Origin: Geodermatophilus obscurus
Lineage (GTDB): Bacteria; Actinomycetota; Actinomycetes; Mycobacteriales; Geodermatophilaceae
DNA length: 64,000 nt
Direction: 5' to 3'
Assembly: GCF_900115395.1 (NCBI RefSeq)
Contig: NZ_FOWE01000012.1
Span: forward strand, 62,001-126,000
Part shown: positions 15,155 through 23,691 of the stretch, piece after piece
Layout of the letters: each line of letters opens with the position of its first letter
Position numbering within the stretch: the first letter of the stretch is position 1
Notes under the pieces: generated by a model
The model's input: the letters and a program-made list of their open reading frames with translations, nothing else
Databases searched by the model: none
What the model was told of the DNA's origin: nothing
Program-made: the position numbers and the translations under genes

Positions 15155-16072
15155 ATGGCGATCCGGCTCGGCGCGAACCAGTACGGCAAGGCGGAGGTCC
15201 GCGTCGTCGCGGTCGACCGCAGCGGTCCCTCCCACGACCTGGTCGACCTCAACGTCAGCACCAGCCTGCGCGGGGACTTCACCGCCGCCCACACGCAGGG
15301 CGACAACGCGCACGTGCTGTCCACCGACGCGCAGAAGAACACCGTCTTCGCCTTCGCCCGGGACGGCATCGGCTCGCCGGAGGCGTTCGGCCTGCGGCTG
15401 GCCCGCCACCTCGCCGGCTCCTACGACTGGATCTCCGGCGCGCGGGTGGCGGTGGAGTCCTACGGCTGGGAGCGGATCGCCGTCGGCGGGCAGCCGCACG
15501 GGCACGCCTTCCGGCGGCCGGGCGGGGAGGTCCGGACGGCGGTGGTCACCGCCGACGGCTCGGGGGACGACGCGGACGTGCACGTGCTGGCGGGCCTGAC
15601 CGACCTGGTCGTCCTCAAGACCACCGGCTCGGAGTTCCGGGGCTTCCCGCGCGACCGCTACACGACGCTGGCCGAGACCCGCGACCGGGTGCTCGCCACC
15701 GCCGTCACCGCGCGCTGGCGGTACACGTCGGCCGGGCTGGACTGGGACGGGCTGTTCGACGGCGTCCGGGCCGTGCTGGTGGAGACCTTCGCCGCCACCC
15801 ACTCCCTGGCGCTGCAGCAGACGCTGTACGCGATGGGCGAGGCGGTGCTCGAGCGCTTCCCCGACGTCGCCGAGGTGCGGATGTCGATGCCCAACCGGCA
15901 CCACTTCCTGCAGGACCTGTCCGCCTACGGACTGTCCAACACCCCGGGCGTGGACGACACGCTCGTCTACCACGCCGACGACCGCCCCTACGGCCTCATC
16001 GAGGGCGCCGTCGTGCGCGACGACGTCCCGCCCGCCGAGGTCGCGTGGCTGGGGACGCCCGGCTTCTGCTGA
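15155..16072 (+). CDS. pucL: Urate oxidase (factor-independent uricase)
   Basis: 305-residue uricase oxidising urate to 5-hydroxyisourate with O2 and no cofactor. Two T-fold domains are visible; active-site signatures are GANQYGKAEVRV (catalytic Lys), STDAQKNTVFAFARD (Thr of the oxyanion site) and MSMPNRHHFLQDLS. ATG 15155 lies 55 bp after uraH. Length matches bacterial uricases (about 300). The three genes convert urate to S-allantoin; no allantoinase is in view. A strong hairpin follows the stop. Confidence 0.95.
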   Translation: MAIRLGANQYGKAEVRVVAVDRSGPSHDLVDLNVSTSLRGDFTAAHTQGDNAHVLSTDAQKNTVFAFARDGIGSPEAFGLRLARHLAGSYDWISGARVAVESYGWERIAVGGQPHGHAFRRPGGEVRTAVVTADGSGDDADVHVLAGLTDLVVLKTTGSEFRGFPRDRYTTLAETRDRVLATAVTARWRYTSAGLDWDGLFDGVRAVLVETFAATHSLALQQTLYAMGEAVLERFPDVAEVRMSMPNRHHFLQDLSAYGLSNTPGVDDTLVYHADDRPYGLIEGAVVRDDVPPAEVAWLGTPGFC

Positions 16073-16082
16073 GGGCCGGGAC

Positions 16083-16120
16083 CCCGCCGGGTCCGTCGCC
16101 CGCGCGACGGACCCGGCGGG
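16083..16120. terminator. Bidirectional hairpin terminator
   Basis: Perfect 16-bp stem (16083-16098 with 16105-16120; arm cccgccgggtccgtcg) and a 6-base loop, placed between the convergent uricase and chemoreceptor stops. No U-tract, as usual for GC-rich actinobacterial terminators. Confidence 0.7.
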
Positions 16121-16137
16121 TCAGGGGTGGGCGGACG

Positions 16138-17724
16138 TCAGCGGGAGGTGAACGACGCGACGGCCTCCTGCAGCTCCCGGGAGGTGGTGACGAGGTCCGC
16201 GGCCGCGGCCCGCACCGCACCGACACCGGCGTCGGTCTCGCGCGCCGCCGACGCGACGTCGCCGACCGAGGCCGCGATGGCCCGGCCGCTGCGCGCGGCG
16301 TCGCCGATCGACCGGCTCATCGCGGTGGTCGTGGCGGTCTGCTCCTCCACCGCCGCGGCGATCGTCGTCTGGAGCCCGTTGATCTCCGCGATGACCGTGG
16401 CGATGCCGCCGATGGCCTGTACCGCACCCCGGGTGTCGCCCTGGATGGCCTCCACCCGGCGGGCGATGTCCTCGGTGGCCCGCGCGGTCTCCTGCGCGAG
16501 CTCCTTGACCTCGTTGGCGACGACGGCGAAGCCCTTGCCCGCCTCCCCGGCCCGGGCGGCCTCGATGGTGGCGTTGAGCGCCAGCAGGTTCGTCTGCTCG
16601 GCGATGCTGGTGATGGTCTTGACCACGGTGGCGATCTCCTGCGAGGAGTCGCCGAGCTTCGCCACGGTCGCGTTGGCGCTCTCCGCGGCGGCGACCGCGG
16701 TCCCGGCGATCCGGGCGGCCTCCGTGGCGTTGGCGGCGATCTCGCGGATGGAGGTCCCCATCTGCTCGGCACCGGCCGCCACGGCCTCGATACCGGTGCT
16801 GACCTCGGTCGCCGCGGCGGTGGCGCTGCGTGCCTGCCCGGTCGAGCGCTCGGCCGTGCCGGCGATCGTCTCGCTGGCCGACGACAGGCCCCGCGCGGAG
16901 CGCTCGATCGCCTCCGAGGCCGCCCCGACCTCGCCGACGACGTCGGCGACCCGGTCGAGGGTGGCGTTGACGGCCGCGCCGAGCCGGTCGAACTCGTCGT
17001 CGGTACCGCGGGTGGCCAGGCGGTGGCCCAGGCCGGTGGCCCCCAGCAGGTCGGTCATCTCCCGCAGGGGGCGGGTGATGCTGCGCGAGACGAGCAGCGA
17101 GAGCCCGACGATGGCCAGCAGCACCGGCGCCGACCACAGCGCCATGGTGGTCAGCTGGTCGCGGACGGCACCGTCGAGGTCCTCGACGTACAGGCCCGAG
17201 CCGACCACCCAGTCCCACTCGTCGTAGCCGGCGACGTAGGAGATCTTGGGCTGGGGCTCCTCCTCGCCGGGCCGGGGCCACAGGTAGTCGACGAAGCCGC
17301 TGCCGTCCCGCTGCACGACCTCCACCATCTCGACGAACAGCGCCTTGCCGGTCGGGTCGACGTTGGCGGTGAGGTCGGTGCCGTCCAGCTCGGGCTTGAC
17401 CGGGTGCATGACCATGGCCGGCGACGTGTCGTTGATCCAGAAGTACTCCTCACCGGAGTAGCGCAGCTCCCGCACGGCGTCCATCGCCGCGGTCTGCGCC
17501 TGCTCGCGGGTCAGCTCCCCCGCCGCCTCCCGGGCGCCGTAGGCGGCGACGATGCCCAGGGCGGTCTCCACCGCCGTCCGCGCCTGGGCCCGCTGCTCCT
17601 GCTCGATCGTGTCGCGCACCTGCAGCGCCCCGATGACCGCCACCGTGGTCATGCCCACGACGGCCGCCACCACCAGCACCAGCAGCCGGGTGCTCACCCG
17701 GAGTCGCCGCAACCGCCTCGTCAT
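16138..17724 (-). CDS. Methyl-accepting chemotaxis protein (Cache-HAMP-MCP)
   Basis: 528-residue transmembrane chemoreceptor. Membrane segment 1 at residues about 13-33, a periplasmic-side single Cache_2-type domain 35-190 ([37 protein letters not shown]), membrane segment 2 at 194-214, HAMP 215-265, then a signalling domain with the conserved hairpin tip [20 protein letters not shown] near residue 375-395. ATG 17724 starts the charged [11 protein letters not shown] leader. The ligand is unknown; Cache_2 domains often bind small organic acids. No che genes are adjacent. Confidence 0.92.
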   Translation of the reverse strand: MTRRLRRLRVSTRLLVLVVAAVVGMTTVAVIGALQVRDTIEQEQRAQARTAVETALGIVAAYGAREAAGELTREQAQTAAMDAVRELRYSGEEYFWINDTSPAMVMHPVKPELDGTDLTANVDPTGKALFVEMVEVVQRDGSGFVDYLWPRPGEEEPQPKISYVAGYDEWDWVVGSGLYVEDLDGAVRDQLTTMALWSAPVLLAIVGLSLLVSRSITRPLREMTDLLGATGLGHRLATRGTDDEFDRLGAAVNATLDRVADVVGEVGAASEAIERSARGLSSASETIAGTAERSTGQARSATAAATEVSTGIEAVAAGAEQMGTSIREIAANATEAARIAGTAVAAAESANATVAKLGDSSQEIATVVKTITSIAEQTNLLALNATIEAARAGEAGKGFAVVANEVKELAQETARATEDIARRVEAIQGDTRGAVQAIGGIATVIAEINGLQTTIAAAVEEQTATTTAMSRSIGDAARSGRAIAASVGDVASAARETDAGVGAVRAAAADLVTTSRELQEAVASFTSR

Positions 17725-17875
17725 CCCTGCTCCTCGTGTCCACCGGGCCGGTCCCACGGGTGGTCTTCGCCATGGAGGGGGACGGCGTTGAGCGGAGATC
17801 CGAGAACGGTCGGTGACCGCCTCCCGCCGCTCGCCATGTCGACCGGATCGAGGGCCGGCGCGGCCTGCTGGCACC

Positions 17876-18379
17876 ATGCGGAGGGTGTCCGACGAGCGCG
17901 AGGTCCTGACCTACGAGCTGTTCGGTACCGCGGCCCGCGAGCTGGCCCGGCAGGTCGCCGACGACGGCTTCGAGCCCGACCTGATCCTGTCCATCGCCCG
18001 CGGCGGGCTGTTTCTCGGCGGGGCGCTCGGCTACGCGCTCGACGTCAAGAACCTGTTCGTGATGAACGTCGAGTTCTACACGGGCGTCGACGAGCGGCTG
18101 GACCTGCCGGTGGTGCTGCCGCCGACGCTCGACGCCGTCGACCTCACCGGTGCCGACGTGCTGATCGCCGACGACGTCGCCGACACCGGGAAGACGCTGG
18201 AGCTGGTGCGCGACTTCTGCGCGGGGTACGTCTCCGACGTGCGCACGGCGGTCGTCTACGAGAAGTCCCGGTCGCTGGTGCAGTGCGACTACGTGTGGCG
18301 GCGCACCGACGCGTGGATCGACTTCCCGTGGTCGTCGCTGCCGCCGGTGCGCACCCGCAGCGACCGCCCGGCGCACTAG
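17876..18379 (+). CDS. Phosphoribosyltransferase-fold protein
   Basis: 167-residue type I phosphoribosyltransferase fold. The PRPP loop is [15 protein letters not shown] and the PPi loop region is [19 protein letters not shown]. It resembles small actinobacterial proteins annotated as xanthine/hypoxanthine-type phosphoribosyltransferases; the acceptor is not readable. Start ATG 17876 (MRRVSDERE) is preferred over GTG 17885, because a GGAGG lies only one base before that GTG. A role in purine salvage would fit the nearby urate genes but is inference. Confidence 0.8.
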   Translation: MRRVSDEREVLTYELFGTAARELARQVADDGFEPDLILSIARGGLFLGGALGYALDVKNLFVMNVEFYTGVDERLDLPVVLPPTLDAVDLTGADVLIADDVADTGKTLELVRDFCAGYVSDVRTAVVYEKSRSLVQCDYVWRRTDAWIDFPWSSLPPVRTRSDRPAH

Positions 18380-18381
18380 CC

Positions 18382-18819
18382 GTGGCCGCCGTCGAGCTGG
18401 AGCCGTTGACGCCCGACAACGTGCGGGCGGTGTGCGACCTGCGCGTCGCGCCGGGCCAGGAGCACCTCGTCGCCCCCAACGCCGTCTCGATCGCCGAGGC
18501 CTACGTCCATCCCCAGGCCTGGTGCCGGGCGGTGCGTGCCGACGGGCGCCTCGTCGGCTTCGTGATGCTCTGGGACTCCCCCGAGGAGCTCGGCCACATG
18601 CTGTGGCGGCTCATGGTCGACGCGTCCGCGCAGGGTCGCGGCATCGGCCGCCGGGTGGTGGCCCTGGTGGCCGACCACGTGCGGGCGCAGGGCGTGCCGG
18701 TGCTGCGGGTCAGCGTCGTGGACGGCGAGGGGAGCCCGGCGCCCTTCTACCGCTCGCTCGGCTTCGTGCCCACGGGCGAGGTGACCGACGACGAGCCCGT
18801 GCTCGCGCTGGACCTGTGA
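18382..18819 (+). CDS. GNAT-family N-acetyltransferase
   Basis: 145-residue GCN5-related acetyltransferase. Motif A with the acetyl-CoA pyrophosphate loop is LMVDASAQGRGIGRRVVALV, and the C-terminal FYRSLGFVPTGE strand-helix is typical of spermine/spermidine-type GNATs (with LVAPNAVSIAEAYVHPQA near the N-terminus). GTG 18382 is two bases after the phosphoribosyltransferase stop, so the two genes form one transcription unit. Substrate unproven. Confidence 0.85.
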   Translation: MAAVELEPLTPDNVRAVCDLRVAPGQEHLVAPNAVSIAEAYVHPQAWCRAVRADGRLVGFVMLWDSPEELGHMLWRLMVDASAQGRGIGRRVVALVADHVRAQGVPVLRVSVVDGEGSPAPFYRSLGFVPTGEVTDDEPVLALDL

Positions 18820-18893
18820 GCCGCCTCCGCGACGTGCCGGCAGGGGCTCTGCGGGGTCCCCGCCGCGAGCGGCGGTGGGCGGGTGGGCCCTCC

Positions 18894-19005
18894 TCAGTAG
18901 CGGAAGCGCGCCACCGCGCCGGCCAGCGCCGTCGTCGTCCGGGCGACCTCCTCGACGGCGGTGCGCGCCTCGCCGACCGCACGCGTGGTGGCCTCCGGCG
19001 GAGGG
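18894..19005 (-). pseudogene. C-terminal remnant of a chemoreceptor gene
   Basis: Reading the minus strand up to a TGA at 18894-18896 gives EATTRAVGEARTAVEE followed by VARTTTALAGAVARFRY and stop. That is the usual C-terminal coiled tail of a methyl-accepting protein, similar in character to the intact receptor 1.2 kb away. Upstream there is no MCP sequence; it runs into a short Pro/Arg stretch and then the methyltransferase 3' end. Only about 35 codons survive, so this is a degraded or deleted gene. Confidence 0.6.
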
Positions 19006-19050
19006 CGCGGACGACCCCGGTTCGATCGGGGCGCCGCCGGGCCGCCGGAC

Positions 19051-20088
19051 TCACCCCGGCCGGAGCCGGTAGAAGCGGAAGAAGTCGTGCTCGACCGGGA
19101 GGACGTCGACGCCCGCGAAACCGGCGTCGCGGGCGTAGCCGGCCAGGGTGTCCGGCCGCATGACCGTGCCGGTGCCCGCCGACGGCCGCGAGGAGAGCCC
19201 GTCGGGGAGGCAGCAGGTGAGGCTGTAGCCGTACATGAGCCGGTCGACGTCGCCGCCGGGCGCGGTGAACGTCTCCGCCACCTTCTCGTCGGCCACCAGG
19301 ACCGTGCCGCCCGGCGCGGCGAGCCGGCGCGCGGCCGACAGCACGCCGACCGGGTCGGGCAGGTCGTGGACGCACTCGAGCGCCGTCACCAGGTCGTACC
19401 CGCCGGCGCGGTCCCCGAGCCCCCCGGCGTCGACCACGGTGAAGGTGACCCGGTCGGCCACACCGGCCCCGGCCGCCGCGGTGCGGGCCCGCTCGATGGA
19501 GGGCGCGTCGACGTCGAAGCCGTCCACCCGGGCGGCGGGGTAGGCGGTCGCCATGCCGATGGAGGACCACCCGAGGCCGCAGCCGACGTCGGCGACGCGC
19601 CCACCGGCCCGCAGGGCGGCGTCGACGTCCGGCAGCGCGGGGAGCACCTCGCTGCCCAGCGGCCCGGCGAAGAAGGGCCGGTTGGCCGCCGCCTGCGCCT
19701 CCCGGGCGTCGGGACCCATCTCCGCCCAGCCGGGCCCCGAGCCCTCGCGGTAGACCTCCGCCAGCCGCGGGACGTTGCGGACGAAGGCCATGGCGGCCCA
19801 GGCGAGAGGGATGGTGTAGAGCAGGTCGAGCTCGTCGACGAGCACGGCGCGGTACCCCGGCGGCAGGCCGTAGCAGCGCTGCGCGGGCCCGGCGGCGGGG
19901 TCGTCGACGGTGAGGATGCCGGCGACCGCCTGCTGCTCGAGCCACTCGCGCGCGTACCGCTCGTCGGTGCCCGTGCGCTCGGCGAGCTGCCCGGCGGTGG
20001 CGGGGGCGCCGTCCAGCGCCCGGTACCAGCCGAGCCGGCGGCCGAGCTCGACCGCGGCCACCTCGAGGGTGGCGGTCACGGAGGCCAC
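19051..20088 (-). CDS. Class I SAM-dependent methyltransferase with winged-helix N-domain, apparent 5' frameshift
   Basis: About 345 residues in frame. N-terminal winged-helix dimerisation region (GWYRALDGAPATAGQLAERT, YAREWLEQQAVAGIL), then a Rossmann methyltransferase: motif I VADVGCGLGWSSIGMA, the acidic VDGFDVDAPSIERA, TALECVHDLPDP and LVADEKV. The natural start ATG at 20132-20130 is out of frame: it reads MTTPS, but one extra C in the run at 20121-20125 would give MTTPLPPPEALSERLVASV, joining the ORF exactly. So either a one-base deletion has hit the start region or the sequence has a homopolymer error. The coordinates given start at an in-frame GTG (20088) without a ribosome site. Substrate unknown. 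Confidence 0.75.
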   Translation of the reverse strand: MASVTATLEVAAVELGRRLGWYRALDGAPATAGQLAERTGTDERYAREWLEQQAVAGILTVDDPAAGPAQRCYGLPPGYRAVLVDELDLLYTIPLAWAAMAFVRNVPRLAEVYREGSGPGWAEMGPDAREAQAAANRPFFAGPLGSEVLPALPDVDAALRAGGRVADVGCGLGWSSIGMATAYPAARVDGFDVDAPSIERARTAAAGAGVADRVTFTVVDAGGLGDRAGGYDLVTALECVHDLPDPVGVLSAARRLAAPGGTVLVADEKVAETFTAPGGDVDRLMYGYSLTCCLPDGLSSRPSAGTGTVMRPDTLAGYARDAGFAGVDVLPVEHDFFRFYRLRPG

Positions 20089-20189
20089 GAGGCGCTCGGA
20101 CAGCGCCTCGGGCGGCGGGAGGGGGTCGTCATGCCGGCACCGTGGCCCGACCGCACCCCCCGGGACAGACCCCTGCGCGCCGGTCCCCC

Positions 20190-21317
20190 TCAGCGGCGCG
20201 TGGAGACGCTCACGGTGAACCGGCGGTCGCTCGCCGCGACCCGGGTGGGGCCGACCAGCCGGCGCAGCGCCGCCTTGTGGGGCAGCCGGTTGTTCCAGAC
20301 CGCCCACAGCTCCCCGCCCGGGCGCAGCACCCGCGCCGCGGCGGCGAAGAGCCGGTCGGCCGCGCCGGTGACCACCGCGGCGCCCAGGTGGAACGGCGGG
20401 TTGCAGACGACGAGGTCGACGCTCGCGTCCGGGAGGTCAGCGGCGGCGTCGTCGCGGGTGACCCGGACCCGGTCGAGCCCGGCGCGCGCCAGCGTCGCCC
20501 TCGCCGAGGCGACCGCGGCGGCCGACTGGTCGGTGGCGGTGACGGTGAGGTCGGGCCGCGGGCGGGAGAGGACGGCGGCCAGCACGCCGGTGCCGCAGCC
20601 GAGGTCGACCGCCGTCCGCGCGTCCGGGGCGGCGCCGTCGAGTGCCCGCAGCAGCAGCCGGGTGCCGTCGTCGACCCGCGTGCCGGCGAAGGCGGCGCCG
20701 TGCGCGCAGACGTCGAGGTCCAGGGCGTCGTCGTGCCGGCAGCGGGGGAAGGACGACTGGATGCCGGGCCGCGGCCCGCGGGCGACGAGCAGGCGGGACT
20801 TCTGGCGGGCCAGCGTCGCCGCGACGTCGGTGAACCCGGCGCGCAGCACGTCGTTCATACCGAGGGTCATGTGCTTGACCCGGCCGCCGACCAGCACGAC
20901 GACGTCCGGGGCCGCCGCGGCCGCGGCCAGCTCGGTCAGCTCGCGCAGCGCGTCGAGGCCCTTGGGCGCCTTGGCCAGTACCAGCGTCGCGCCGTCGAGG
21001 AGGTCGCCGTCCAGCGGCAGGGAGCGGTAGGTGCCGGTCAGGCCGGTCCGCGCGGCGTTGGCGGCCAGCGCCCGCTCGCCGACCAGGAGGTCCTGGTGCA
21101 CCCGCACGTCGCGCGCCCCGGCGGCGACCGCGCCGAGGGTCAGCGCGCCGTACGCGTCGTCGACGACGGCCACCCGACGAGCGGCGAGGTCCTCCGCGGT
21201 GTCGAGCAGCAGCCGGTCGGTGGCGTCGACGGCGACCAGGTCGGGCGCCTCGACGTCGGGCTCGCGCCGCAGCCGCGCGAGCACCTCCTCCGGCGTCACG
21301 GGCGGCGTCACTGGCAT
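20190..21317 (-). CDS. RsmC/RlmG-like class I methyltransferase
   Basis: 375-residue protein with a degenerate N-terminal methyltransferase-like half (1-190) and a catalytic C-terminal half, the layout of rRNA guanine-N2 methyltransferases RsmC and RlmG. Motif I is TAVDLGCGTGVLAAVL and the substrate-base motif is VVCNPPFHLGA. The N-terminal half keeps the VVLVGGRVKHMTLGMNDVL region. ATG 21317 is two bases after the dehalogenase stop. Which rRNA guanine it modifies cannot be told from sequence. Confidence 0.85.
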   Translation of the reverse strand: MPVTPPVTPEEVLARLRREPDVEAPDLVAVDATDRLLLDTAEDLAARRVAVVDDAYGALTLGAVAAGARDVRVHQDLLVGERALAANAARTGLTGTYRSLPLDGDLLDGATLVLAKAPKGLDALRELTELAAAAAAPDVVVLVGGRVKHMTLGMNDVLRAGFTDVAATLARQKSRLLVARGPRPGIQSSFPRCRHDDALDLDVCAHGAAFAGTRVDDGTRLLLRALDGAAPDARTAVDLGCGTGVLAAVLSRPRPDLTVTATDQSAAAVASARATLARAGLDRVRVTRDDAAADLPDASVDLVVCNPPFHLGAAVVTGAADRLFAAAARVLRPGGELWAVWNNRLPHKAALRRLVGPTRVAASDRRFTVSVSTRR

Positions 21318-21319
21318 CG

Positions 21320-22237
21320 TCAGCGCCGGGGCGTCGCGGCGACGAACGCGGCGACCACCCGGCCGAGCTCGGGGCCGACGTCCTCCTGCAGGAAGTGCCC
21401 GCCGCCGGCCAGCGTGGTGTGCGGCATCCCCCGCGCCCCGGGCACGACCTGCTGGAACACCCGGTCGGCGCCGGCGGTGATCGGGTCGCCGTCGGAGAAC
21501 GCGGTGAGGAAGGGCCTGTCCCAGCGGGCGAGCACCTCCCACGCGGCCCGGTTGGCGGCCGCCGCCGGGTCGTCGGGCGTCGTCGGCACCAGGCCGGGGA
21601 AGGTGCGGGCACCAGCCTTGGACGCCTCGTCGGGGAACGGCGCGTCGTAGGCGGCGACCACCTGGGGCGGCAGGCCACGCACCGTCCCGCCGGCGACGAT
21701 CCGGCCGACGTCGAAGCCGGCCGCCGTCGCCGCGAAGGACTGCCAGGCGAGGAAGGCCTCGCTCATCGGGGTGTCGCCGGTGGGCAGGCCGGTGTTGGCG
21801 ACGACGACCCGCGCGAAGCGGTCCGGGTGCTCGGCCACGAGGCGCAGGCCGACGAGCCCGCCCCAGTCCTGCGCGACGAGCGTGACGTCGCGCAGGCCGA
21901 GGCCCTCGAACAGCGTCTGCCGCATCCACTCGACGTGCGCCGCGTAGGAGTAGGCGGCCGGGTCGGTGGGCTTGTCGGAGCGGCCGAAGCCGACCAGGTC
22001 GGGGGCGACCACGCGCAGCCCCGCGGCGGTGAGCTCGGCGATGACGTGCCGCCACAGGAACGACCAGGACGGCTCGCCGTGCAGCAGCACCACGACCTCG
22101 CCGTCGGCCGGGCCGACGTCGACCACCGCGACGCGCAGCATCGTGCCGTCGCCGGCGTCGAAGGTGACGTACCCCGGCGGGTACGGGAAGCCCGGCAGCG
22201 CGGCGAACCGCTCCTCCGGCGTGCGGACGACGTCCAT
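21320..22237 (-). CDS. dhmA: Haloalkane dehalogenase (HLD-I, DhmA-like)
   Basis: 305-residue alpha/beta hydrolase of haloalkane dehalogenase subfamily I. The N-terminus (MDVVRTPEERFAALPGFPY) closely follows mycobacterial DhmA. The oxyanion and halide region is LLHGEPSWSFLWR, the nucleophile elbow AQDWGGLVGLR with Asp as nucleophile and the adjacent halide-binding Trp, and the catalytic His is in GGGHFLQED. The enzyme hydrolyses carbon-halogen bonds; natural substrates are unknown. ATG 22237 follows CGGAGG. It is the first gene of an apparent three-gene operon with the two methyltransferases. Epoxide hydrolase is less likely given the motifs. Confidence 0.85.
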   Translation of the reverse strand: MDVVRTPEERFAALPGFPYPPGYVTFDAGDGTMLRVAVVDVGPADGEVVVLLHGEPSWSFLWRHVIAELTAAGLRVVAPDLVGFGRSDKPTDPAAYSYAAHVEWMRQTLFEGLGLRDVTLVAQDWGGLVGLRLVAEHPDRFARVVVANTGLPTGDTPMSEAFLAWQSFAATAAGFDVGRIVAGGTVRGLPPQVVAAYDAPFPDEASKAGARTFPGLVPTTPDDPAAAANRAAWEVLARWDRPFLTAFSDGDPITAGADRVFQQVVPGARGMPHTTLAGGGHFLQEDVGPELGRVVAAFVAATPRR

Positions 22238-22248
22238 GCGGACCTCCG

Positions 22249-22309
22249 AGGCATAGGAAGCTCTACGCACGTCAAGCGGCGCGAGACGTGCGTAGAGCTT
22301 CCTATGCCT
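22249..22309. repeat. Perfect 25-bp inverted repeat
   Basis: Arms 22249-22273 and 22285-22309 are exact reverse complements (25/25) with an 11-base spacer; the arm begins aggcataggaagctctacg. It lies between divergent genes (dehalogenase start 22237, oxidoreductase start 22375), so it is not a terminator for either. The arms are much less GC-rich (about 52%) than the surroundings. Confidence 0.88.
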
Positions 22310-22374
22310 GGTCGGCCGGGGGCGACGGCGGCAGGATCGCTGCCGACCCCGATCCACGACGCAGGGAGCAGCCC

Positions 22375-23397
22375 GTGCCCATCACCGCCCGCGAGTGGCA
22401 CCTGGCCGCCCGGCCCGCCGGCGAGCCCACCCCCGAGGACTTCGCGCTGGTGGAGGTCGAGCACCCGGACCCGGCCGAGGGACAGGTGGTGGTGCGGATG
22501 GTCGCCATGTCGGTGGACCCCTACATGCGCGGGCGGATGCGCCTGGGCCCCTCCTACGCCGCGCCGTGGGAGGTCGGCGAGGTGATGCAGGGCGGCGCCG
22601 TCGGCCGCGTCGTCGAGTCGCGGTCGGCCGACGTCCCCGAGGGCGCGCTCGTGCTCACCGACGCCGCCTGGCGCGACGTCGCCGTCCTCGACGCCCGCGC
22701 GGTCCGGCAGCTGCCGGCCACCGAGGACCTGCCCCTCACCTACTCCCTCGGCATCCTCGGGATGCCGGGGCTGACCGCCTGGGCCGGGCTGTTCCGGGTG
22801 GCCGCGTTCCGCGAGGGCGACGCCGTCTTCGTCTCCGGCGCGGCCGGGGCGGTGGGCAGCGCGGTGGGCCAGTTCGCCCGGCTGCGCGGCGCCTCGGCCG
22901 TCGTGGGCAGCGCCGGCAGCCCGGAGAAGGTGGCCTGGCTCCGCGAGATCGGCTTCACCGCCGCCTTCGACTACCACGACGGCCGCGTGAAGGACCTCCT
23001 CGGGCAGGCCGCGCCCGACGGCATCGACGTCTACTTCGACAACGTGGGCGGCGAGCACCTCGACGCGGCGCTGGGCGCGCTGCACGTGCACGGCCGGGCG
23101 GCGCTGTGCGGTGCCATCAGCGCCTACAACGCCACCGAGGCGGTGCCCGGGCCGCGGAACTTCAGTGCGTTGATGGTGGCCAAGCGGCTGGCGGTGACCG
23201 GCTTCCTGGTCAGCGACCACGGCGACCTGCGGCGGGAGTTCGCCGAGACGGTGTCGGGCTGGATCCGGTCGGGCGAGCTCGTCGTCCGGGAGACCGTCTA
23301 CGAGGGCATCGAGAACGCCGTCCCCGCCTTCCTCGACCTCCTCAAGGGGGCCAACACCGGGAAGATGGTCGTCCGCCTGGCCCCCGACCCCGACTGA
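22375..23397 (+). CDS. NADP-dependent medium-chain oxidoreductase (CurA/leukotriene B4 dehydrogenase type)
   Basis: 340-residue zinc-independent MDR oxidoreductase, expected to reduce the alkenal or enone double bond of small electrophiles using NADPH. GroES-like N-domain (MSVDPYMRGRMR), nucleotide-binding loop SGAAGAVGSAVGQFARLRG, GSAGSPEKVAWL for NADP choice, and YFDNVGGEHLDAAL. GTG 22375 is preceded by AGGGAG. A dinucleotide-independent substrate cannot be assigned; it is divergent from the dehalogenase across the perfect inverted repeat, so shared control is possible. Confidence 0.9.
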   Translation: MPITAREWHLAARPAGEPTPEDFALVEVEHPDPAEGQVVVRMVAMSVDPYMRGRMRLGPSYAAPWEVGEVMQGGAVGRVVESRSADVPEGALVLTDAAWRDVAVLDARAVRQLPATEDLPLTYSLGILGMPGLTAWAGLFRVAAFREGDAVFVSGAAGAVGSAVGQFARLRGASAVVGSAGSPEKVAWLREIGFTAAFDYHDGRVKDLLGQAAPDGIDVYFDNVGGEHLDAALGALHVHGRAALCGAISAYNATEAVPGPRNFSALMVAKRLAVTGFLVSDHGDLRREFAETVSGWIRSGELVVRETVYEGIENAVPAFLDLLKGANTGKMVVRLAPDPD

Positions 23398-23484
23398 TGC
23401 GCGGAACCCGACGACCGCCGCGCGGGATCCCCGCTGCGGGCCGGACTCCGGTTCGGCACCGCCCCCAGCGGGAAGGGGCTGGGC

Positions 23485-23691
23485 ATGTGGCTCTTCCTGA
23501 CCCGGCGCCTGCGCGTCTGGCTGATCGTGACCGTCGTCGTCCCGCTGGCCACCGGGCTGCTGCGCCGGGTGGGGCTGGCGCTGCAGCGGCGCAACGGCCC
23601 GACCCGGGTGAGCCGGGCGCTGCTGCAGGCCGGTGACCTCGGCGACCGCGCCCGCGCCCGGCTGCGGGGCGGCGGCCGACGGCGACGGTGA
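23485..23691 (+). CDS. Small membrane protein with basic tail
   Basis: 68 residues: one hydrophobic segment at about residues 9-26 (RVWLIVTVVVPLATGLL) followed by a strongly basic tail ending RLRGGGRRRR. ATG 23485 with a GAAGGGG ribosome site. Its stop codon overlaps the GTG of the next gene (GTGA at 23688), which supports that it is translated. Similar tiny membrane proteins occur in related actinobacteria; function unknown. Confidence 0.65.
   Translation: MWLFLTRRLRVWLIVTVVVPLATGLLRRVGLALQRRNGPTRVSRALLQAGDLGDRARARLRGGGRRRR

Noticed and set aside
20089-20307. In-frame extension of the methyltransferase to GTG 20307
   Set aside because: It would overlap the preceding RsmC-like gene by about 118 bp in another frame and adds non-homologous sequence; the frameshift explanation is simpler.
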